This document shows positions 6,122-9,200 of a DNA stretch of 9,200 nt, piece after piece. Location: contig JAUWEO010000052.1 of the NCBI GenBank assembly GCA_030608245.1, forward strand, positions 1 to 9,200. The letters are read 5' to 3'. This stretch comes from Candidatus Latescibacterota bacterium (GTDB lineage Bacteria > Latescibacterota > MVCY01). Numbering within the stretch: position 1 is the first letter of the stretch; every line of letters starts with the position of its first letter. The notes under the pieces were generated by a model. That model did no database searches. It was not told the DNA's origin and worked only from the letters and a program-made list of their open reading frames with translations. The position numbers were made by a program, and so were the translations under genes.

Positions 6122-7003
6122 CTACACAGAAACCCCGAATTCTTTCATAACCTTGCGCAGCTTCTGTAGAGTGGATTGGGAGATGTTCACCAGGGGCAGT
6201 CGCACATCGCCCACATCCTTACCCAAAAGATTCAAGGCGGCTTTCACCGGGGCAGGATTTGTCTCCAAGAACATAGCCCGGGAAAGGGGGTAAAGTCTCA
6301 GATGTAGGTCCAGGGCTTGTTTAAACTGGCCACTGAGAAAATAGTCAACTATATCTGCCACCTCTCTGGGGACGATATTGGCCACCACGGAGATCACCCC
6401 CTTGCCCCCAACGGCAAGAATGGGCAACGTGGTCATATCATCACCAGAGAGCACCACGAAATCGGGGTCACACTTGGTCAATATCTCGGTTATCTGAGAG
6501 AGATCACTGCTGGCCTCTTTTATCCCCACGATGTTCTCCAGCTCAGCAAGCCTGGCCACAGTATCGGGCAGCATATTGACCGAGGTCCTGCCAGGCACAT
6601 TGTACATCACCATGGGAAGTTGGGCATTCCGGTCCAGCTCAGCGAAGTGTTGGTAGAGTCCTTCCTGGGTCGGTTTATTATAGTAAGGGGTGATAACCAA
6701 CGCCCCGTCTGCCCCAACTTCTGCCGCGTGGTGGAGCAACTCGATCGCCTCTCTGGTGTTGTTAGAGCCAGCCCCGGCCAGCACCGGCACTCGCCCGGCC
6801 ACAGCCTCGACGACAACCTCTATCACTCGACAATGCTCCTGGAAGGAAAGCGTCGCCGATTCCCCAGTGGTACCACAGGGCACAATCCCATCGGTGCCAT
6901 TGGCAATCTGGAAATCCACCAGCTCTCTCAGTTTTTCTTCGCCCACTTTCCCCTGCTTGAAGGGGGTAACAAGAGCTACATAAGAGCCTTCAAGTCTCAC
7001 CAT
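6122..7003 (-). CDS. dapA: 4-hydroxy-tetrahydrodipicolinate synthase
   Basis: This enzyme condenses pyruvate with aspartate-semialdehyde in the first committed step of diaminopimelate/lysine synthesis. It is a cytoplasmic TIM-barrel class I aldolase. The protein is 293 aa, the standard length. Visible are the substrate-site GTTGES at 44-49 (T45/T46), VITPYYNKP at about 103-111, MYNVPGRT with Y134 and R139, and the Schiff-base lysine in GIKEASSD (K162). DHDPS is the best subfamily call because the lysine riboswitch lies directly upstream and dapB is in the same gene run. Other aldolases of the NAL family would lack that context. The start ATG has GAGGTG about 7 nt upstream. It is the first gene after the riboswitch terminator, so its expression should fall when lysine is abundant. 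Confidence 0.96.
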   Translation of the reverse strand: MVRLEGSYVALVTPFKQGKVGEEKLRELVDFQIANGTDGIVPCGTTGESATLSFQEHCRVIEVVVEAVAGRVPVLAGAGSNNTREAIELLHHAAEVGADGALVITPYYNKPTQEGLYQHFAELDRNAQLPMVMYNVPGRTSVNMLPDTVARLAELENIVGIKEASSDLSQITEILTKCDPDFVVLSGDDMTTLPILAVGGKGVISVVANIVPREVADIVDYFLSGQFKQALDLHLRLYPLSRAMFLETNPAPVKAALNLLGKDVGDVRLPLVNISQSTLQKLRKVMKEFGVSV

Positions 7004-7073
7004 GCCTTCACCTCACAGTTTAAAGTATATACCTTATATAGTCATATTGACGATTAAACAGCGAATCTGGCAT

Positions 7074-7116
7074 AAAAAAAGCAGTTGCAAAAGGCAGGCG
7101 TGGCCTTGTCAACTGC
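7074..7116 (-). terminator. Riboswitch-controlled intrinsic terminator before dapA
   Basis: On the minus strand GCAGUUG (7116-7110) pairs with CAACUGC (7087-7081), with further inner pairs (AAGGC with GCCUU), directly followed by seven U residues (7080-7074). An alternative antiterminator pairs UUGUGACUG (7130-7122) with CAGUUGACAA (7115-7106), with one bulged G. It uses the 5' half of the terminator and the 3' end of aptamer stem P1, so the two states exclude each other. Confidence 0.92.
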
Positions 7117-7127
7117 TCTCACAGTCA

Positions 7128-7307
7128 CAATGCAGCGCTCCACGGTCTTTTCGCCGTGACAGTCCTGCAGATCTTCTCTGCAGGCCCAGCCCGAAACCCC
7201 GAGTAGAAGAGTCTCAGACTTCGGCACCTCTCCCCTTTCGCCGGAAACTGCGGTCTACTCCCCTTCTGTTTTCCGGTTACTGTTGAAGAGTTGCGCCTCT
7301 GCCCTTG
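7128..7307 (-). promoter_or_regulatory. Lysine riboswitch (L-box) aptamer
   Basis: This cis-acting RNA binds lysine and, through the terminator just downstream, is expected to stop transcription of dapA when lysine is high. Elements seen in 5'-3' order on the minus strand: the P1 5' strand with AGAGGCGC; P2 with loop-E bases AGUA and GAAAGG; stem P2b (CCGGAAA/UUUCCGG); loop L2 with GAGUAGA (7260-7254); the conserved GUGCCGAAG; a 12-bp P3 (7220-7209 with 7199-7188); loop L3 with UCUACUC (7207-7201), an exact 7-nt kissing partner of L2; GCUGGG; an 8-bp P4 (7164-7184); the conserved ACUGUC; a 5-bp P5 (CACGG/CCGUG, 7141-7158); and the P1 3' strand GGAGCGCUGC. All five stems of the family are present. 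Confidence 0.95.
7200..7281 (-). repeat. Copy of the 82-84 nt direct repeat, inside the functional lysine riboswitch
   Basis: This is the intact-riboswitch member of the direct repeat pair, the other copy being 9117-9200. Together they flank about 1.8 kb that holds the lipoprotein and the DUF6588-like gene. About 75 of 82 aligned positions are identical. Confidence 0.85.
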
Positions 7308-7321
7308 CTTAGTTACTTACA

Positions 7322-7350
7322 AGTATAACAAACTGAATCTGGTCTGTCAA
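7322..7350 (-). promoter_or_regulatory. Sigma-70-type promoter for the riboswitch-dapA transcript
   Basis: On the minus strand there is TTGACA (7350-7345), a 17-nt spacer, then TATACT (7327-7322). The predicted start near 7315 is about 8 nt ahead of the aptamer's P1. A run of eight T lies just upstream of the -35 and may act as an UP-like element. The architecture is the same as at 2681-2709. Confidence 0.9.
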
Positions 7351-7476
7351 GAAAAAAAATCAGCCGACCCTAAAAAATGGCCGAGTACGTTGCCCGTGGA
7401 GAGACACCAGCCGCTACGGATTCGGTCTCCTCCCTCAAAGAGACCTTCTCTCACTGGCATCACTACAACGCTTGTT

Positions 7477-8028
7477 CTATGGTCGCATCTTCACCAGAAA
7501 CTCCAGATGTACAGTACAATCAAAATCTACTGGCGGCTGATTAATGGTACCACTAAAATAGATCCTGATAATTGGAGGGGGGATTTGTTGCACCATATCC
7601 TCAAGTTTAGTAACTCCTTGTGCATTTAGGTTGAGCAAACTGAAAGGATCGATAGGTTCATTGAGAACAGAGTCGAGATTCACATTGTCGAAGTTGCCTA
7701 ATACCACAGCACCAGTACTACTAATATCTTCAAATTTCAAAGTACCAGAGGCACTCGTATTAGGACCGGTACCGTTGCGAGTGACGATGATCGATACCAT
7801 CTGGACATAGATCGAGTCGACCTGATCCATTTCCAAATCAGCAAATGCGTCTGCCAAGTTGACTTCTTCAGTTTCGTCAAACTCAGTGCTACTGGGTTGA
7901 ACATGAAAGTCCTCATCCACAGCCACTGTCACATATAGCGTTTGAGCATCGAAGTTGATAATCTTGCATCCTGAATATAGTGCCAAAATGGCAAACACTA
8001 TGACTGGTAAAAGAATAACTCTTCTCAT
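7477..8028 (-). CDS. Predicted lipoprotein, function unknown
   Basis: A 183-aa protein whose N-terminus MRR is followed by a hydrophobic stretch and ends in LALYSGC with Cys21, a lipobox-like site. Tyr at position -3 is less usual than Leu, so lipidation is likely but not certain. The mature part is acidic and apparently beta-rich, without motifs I recognise. It ends in a strand-like HLEFLVKMRP. AGGAGG lies 5 nt before the ATG. It follows the DUF6588-like gene in the same direction after a 148-nt gap, so the two may encode partners at the outer membrane, but no functional evidence is in the sequence. Confidence 0.8.
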   Translation of the reverse strand: MRRVILLPVIVFAILALYSGCKIINFDAQTLYVTVAVDEDFHVQPSSTEFDETEEVNLADAFADLEMDQVDSIYVQMVSIIVTRNGTGPNTSASGTLKFEDISSTGAVVLGNFDNVNLDSVLNEPIDPFSLLNLNAQGVTKLEDMVQQIPPPIIRIYFSGTINQPPVDFDCTVHLEFLVKMRP

Positions 8029-8057
8029 GATAACCTCCTGTATTTGGTTGGTCTAAT

Positions 8058-8085
8058 AATTTAGTGAGGTACCCCAAATTCTCAA
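8058..8085 (-). promoter_or_regulatory. Weak candidate promoter for the lipoprotein gene
   Basis: On the minus strand there is TTGAGA (8085-8080), a 16-nt spacer, then TAAATT (8063-8058), about 30 nt ahead of the start codon. Both boxes deviate from consensus and the gap is AT-rich, so this may be chance. Confidence 0.25.
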
Positions 8086-8176
8086 ATTTACCACATATCG
8101 CTTCATCCCCCTACACTCGGCTTTAGGGTCATGTTTTGTGCATCCCGGTTGTTCCGATTGCTGACCCAAGTACAAG

Positions 8177-9067
8177 CTACAACCCGAACCCTATCCCCAC
8201 CGTAGCAACATTGCGACTACCCAAACTGTAGTCACCATTAAGGATTAACCCCGCCAGTTTGAGGGCTACTCCGGCAGTAATCTTGTATTTGTCCTCTCCC
8301 TTCAACTCTAAAGAAACAGACTCCGACTCGTTACCGTATTCGTAGGTATAATCCACGTCCATCTGGGAATTTTCCAGTGATACACCCCCATAGACGTCCA
8401 AAAGTGTAAAAGATTTACTGGCTTGTATTCCATAGGTAGCCGCCCTGGCGGAGATGATATCCCCTACCTCAAATTTCTGATAGAAAAAACCCCCAGCCAG
8501 ATGAATGGGAAAAAGAGGGACATATTGGCTGAGGCTATGGCGTACCCCAAAACCCCAGAGGGAAATACTGGGAACATCCCCAGGATCGATAGCAAAATAG
8601 CGCATCGAGACAGCGGTACCTAGAATTGCACCTATCTCCACTTGCGGCACCGCCATTGGTACCACATCGCCCTGGATTTGACCATCCTGAAAGAAATAAT
8701 TCAAGCCGCCAGGGCCCTGAATCCGCGCGCCCTTGTCCCCAAAAACCGTAGCAGTTTCTACTTGTGTCTGGGGGAAAGGTGAGGGTGGAATCCCCGAGAA
8801 TACCTGATCTTCATCAGGGATGAAGCTGAACATACTACTCAATCCCACGTAAATGTGCAAACCTACTTTGGAAATAGCTGCGGAACGGTACCAACCGGCG
8901 TTGAGATTATTGCCAAAGGCAGTGATAAACGGTTGCAGGTAGCCCTTGGTGTTATCCCCGGTCAATTGTTCGATGGCTGAGTCAACTTGTCCTCGACTGG
9001 CTTGCGGTATTCCTAAAATCGCCACAATCACTAGTAGAAACATAGCCTTGCAACATACCAATTTCAT
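8177..9067 (-). CDS. DUF6588-like outer-membrane protein
   Basis: A 296-aa exported protein. A hydrophobic signal peptide (about residues 5-20) ends near QASRG, around residue 26. The mature start GYLQPFITAFGNNLNAGWYRSA and the following GLHIYVGLSSMFSFIPDEDQVF match my recollection of the DUF6588 family. The rest alternates short strands and turns (for example YVPLFPIHLAGGFFYQKFEVGD and KITAGVALKLAGLILNGDYSLGS), ending VATVGIGFGL, as expected for an outer-membrane beta-barrel. The start has AGGAGG 6 nt upstream. Its leader contains the partial lysine-aptamer copy (9117-9200). The ligand or transport role is unknown. The family call is from memory, while export and barrel character are seen in the sequence. 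Confidence 0.8.
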   Translation of the reverse strand: MKLVCCKAMFLLVIVAILGIPQASRGQVDSAIEQLTGDNTKGYLQPFITAFGNNLNAGWYRSAAISKVGLHIYVGLSSMFSFIPDEDQVFSGIPPSPFPQTQVETATVFGDKGARIQGPGGLNYFFQDGQIQGDVVPMAVPQVEIGAILGTAVSMRYFAIDPGDVPSISLWGFGVRHSLSQYVPLFPIHLAGGFFYQKFEVGDIISARAATYGIQASKSFTLLDVYGGVSLENSQMDVDYTYEYGNESESVSLELKGEDKYKITAGVALKLAGLILNGDYSLGSRNVATVGIGFGL

Positions 9068-9116
9068 ACGGAACCTCCTCTTTTGGGATTCTCATCTCTA
9101 CGGTAGTTTGAACCCA

Positions 9117-9200
9117 CGAGTAGAGAAGAGTCTCAGACTTCGGCACCTTTCTCTTTTCGCCAGAAACTGCCGTCTACTCCTCTTCTCTTTTCCGGTTACT
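9117..9200 (-). repeat. Partial, diverged copy of the lysine aptamer 5' half (cut by window edge)
   Basis: 84 nt align with 7200-7281 of the dapA riboswitch with about 7 substitutions and one 2-nt insertion (in L3). Retained are AGUA, stem P2b (with a G-U pair), GAGUAGA of L2, GUGCCGAAG, the 5' strand of P3 and UCUACUC of L3. Directly downstream (9068-9116) the similarity is lost: there is no clear P3 3' strand, P4, ACUGUC, P5 or P1 3' strand, and the AGGAGG of the DUF6588-like gene follows within 35 nt. It is either a decayed riboswitch duplicate or a reduced regulatory RNA. The 5' end lies outside the window. Confidence 0.85.

Noticed and set aside
6317..7057. 246-codon open frame on the plus strand
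   Set aside because: It lies wholly antisense to dapA, whose catalytic motifs are intact. It has no recognisable domain or ribosome binding site.
7401..7445. GGTCTC/GAGACC hairpins after the lipoprotein gene as a terminator
   Set aside because: The stem is only 6 bp with alternative partners, and no T-run follows directly. The distant T-runs lie by the dapA promoter instead.
7002..7629. Two plus-strand frames (about 94 and 112 codons) across the dapA leader
   Set aside because: They overlap the riboswitch, terminator and promoter and the end of the lipoprotein gene. Their low-complexity translations look like no protein family.
1..9200. CRISPR arrays, tRNA or rRNA genes, transposases, toxin-antitoxin or defence genes
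   Set aside because: No regularly spaced direct repeats, no cloverleaf or rRNA-like sequence, and no proteins of these classes were seen.

Overview
The window comes from a diderm bacterium. It carries two exported envelope proteins (one lipoprotein, one predicted outer-membrane barrel) together with ordinary bacterial metabolism. Every gene I can support is on the minus strand, so transcription runs from high to low coordinates. The mix of a DUF6588-type barrel, a GTP-type PEP carboxykinase and many intergenic palindromes would fit an uncultured FCB or candidate-phylum lineage. That placement is inference: no rRNA or marker gene is present.

Right part (7477-9200): a DUF6588-like outer-membrane protein (8177-9067) is followed by an unrecognised lipoprotein (7477-8028). 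The DUF6588 leader (9117-9200, cut by the window edge) is an 82-84 nt near-copy of the 5' half of the lysine aptamer found upstream of dapA. It lacks the 3' half of that aptamer.

Centre (2751-7350): a near-consensus sigma-70 promoter (TTGACA, 17 nt, TATACT) starts a transcript that opens with a complete lysine riboswitch (P1-P5, L2-L3 kissing loops) and an intrinsic terminator. It is followed by dapA, pckG (GTP-type PEPCK), a DUF2007-like small gene and dapB, all co-directional with gaps of 133-155 nt. dapA and dapB encode consecutive steps of lysine/diaminopimelate synthesis. PEPCK interconverts oxaloacetate, the precursor of aspartate, with PEP. Each gap holds an inverted repeat.

Left part (1-2750): a 563-nt gene-free stretch holds a second near-consensus promoter, a possible structured leader or small RNA, and three palindromic repeats. 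It is followed by a tightly packed operon of two paralogous small proteins with four conserved cysteines and nagA (N-acetylglucosamine-6-phosphate deacetylase). The first codons of one more minus-strand gene lie at the left edge.

The most unusual item is the half lysine aptamer in front of an outer-membrane protein gene. Next are the Cys4 paralogue pair coupled to nagA, and PEPCK lying inside a riboswitch-headed lysine cluster.
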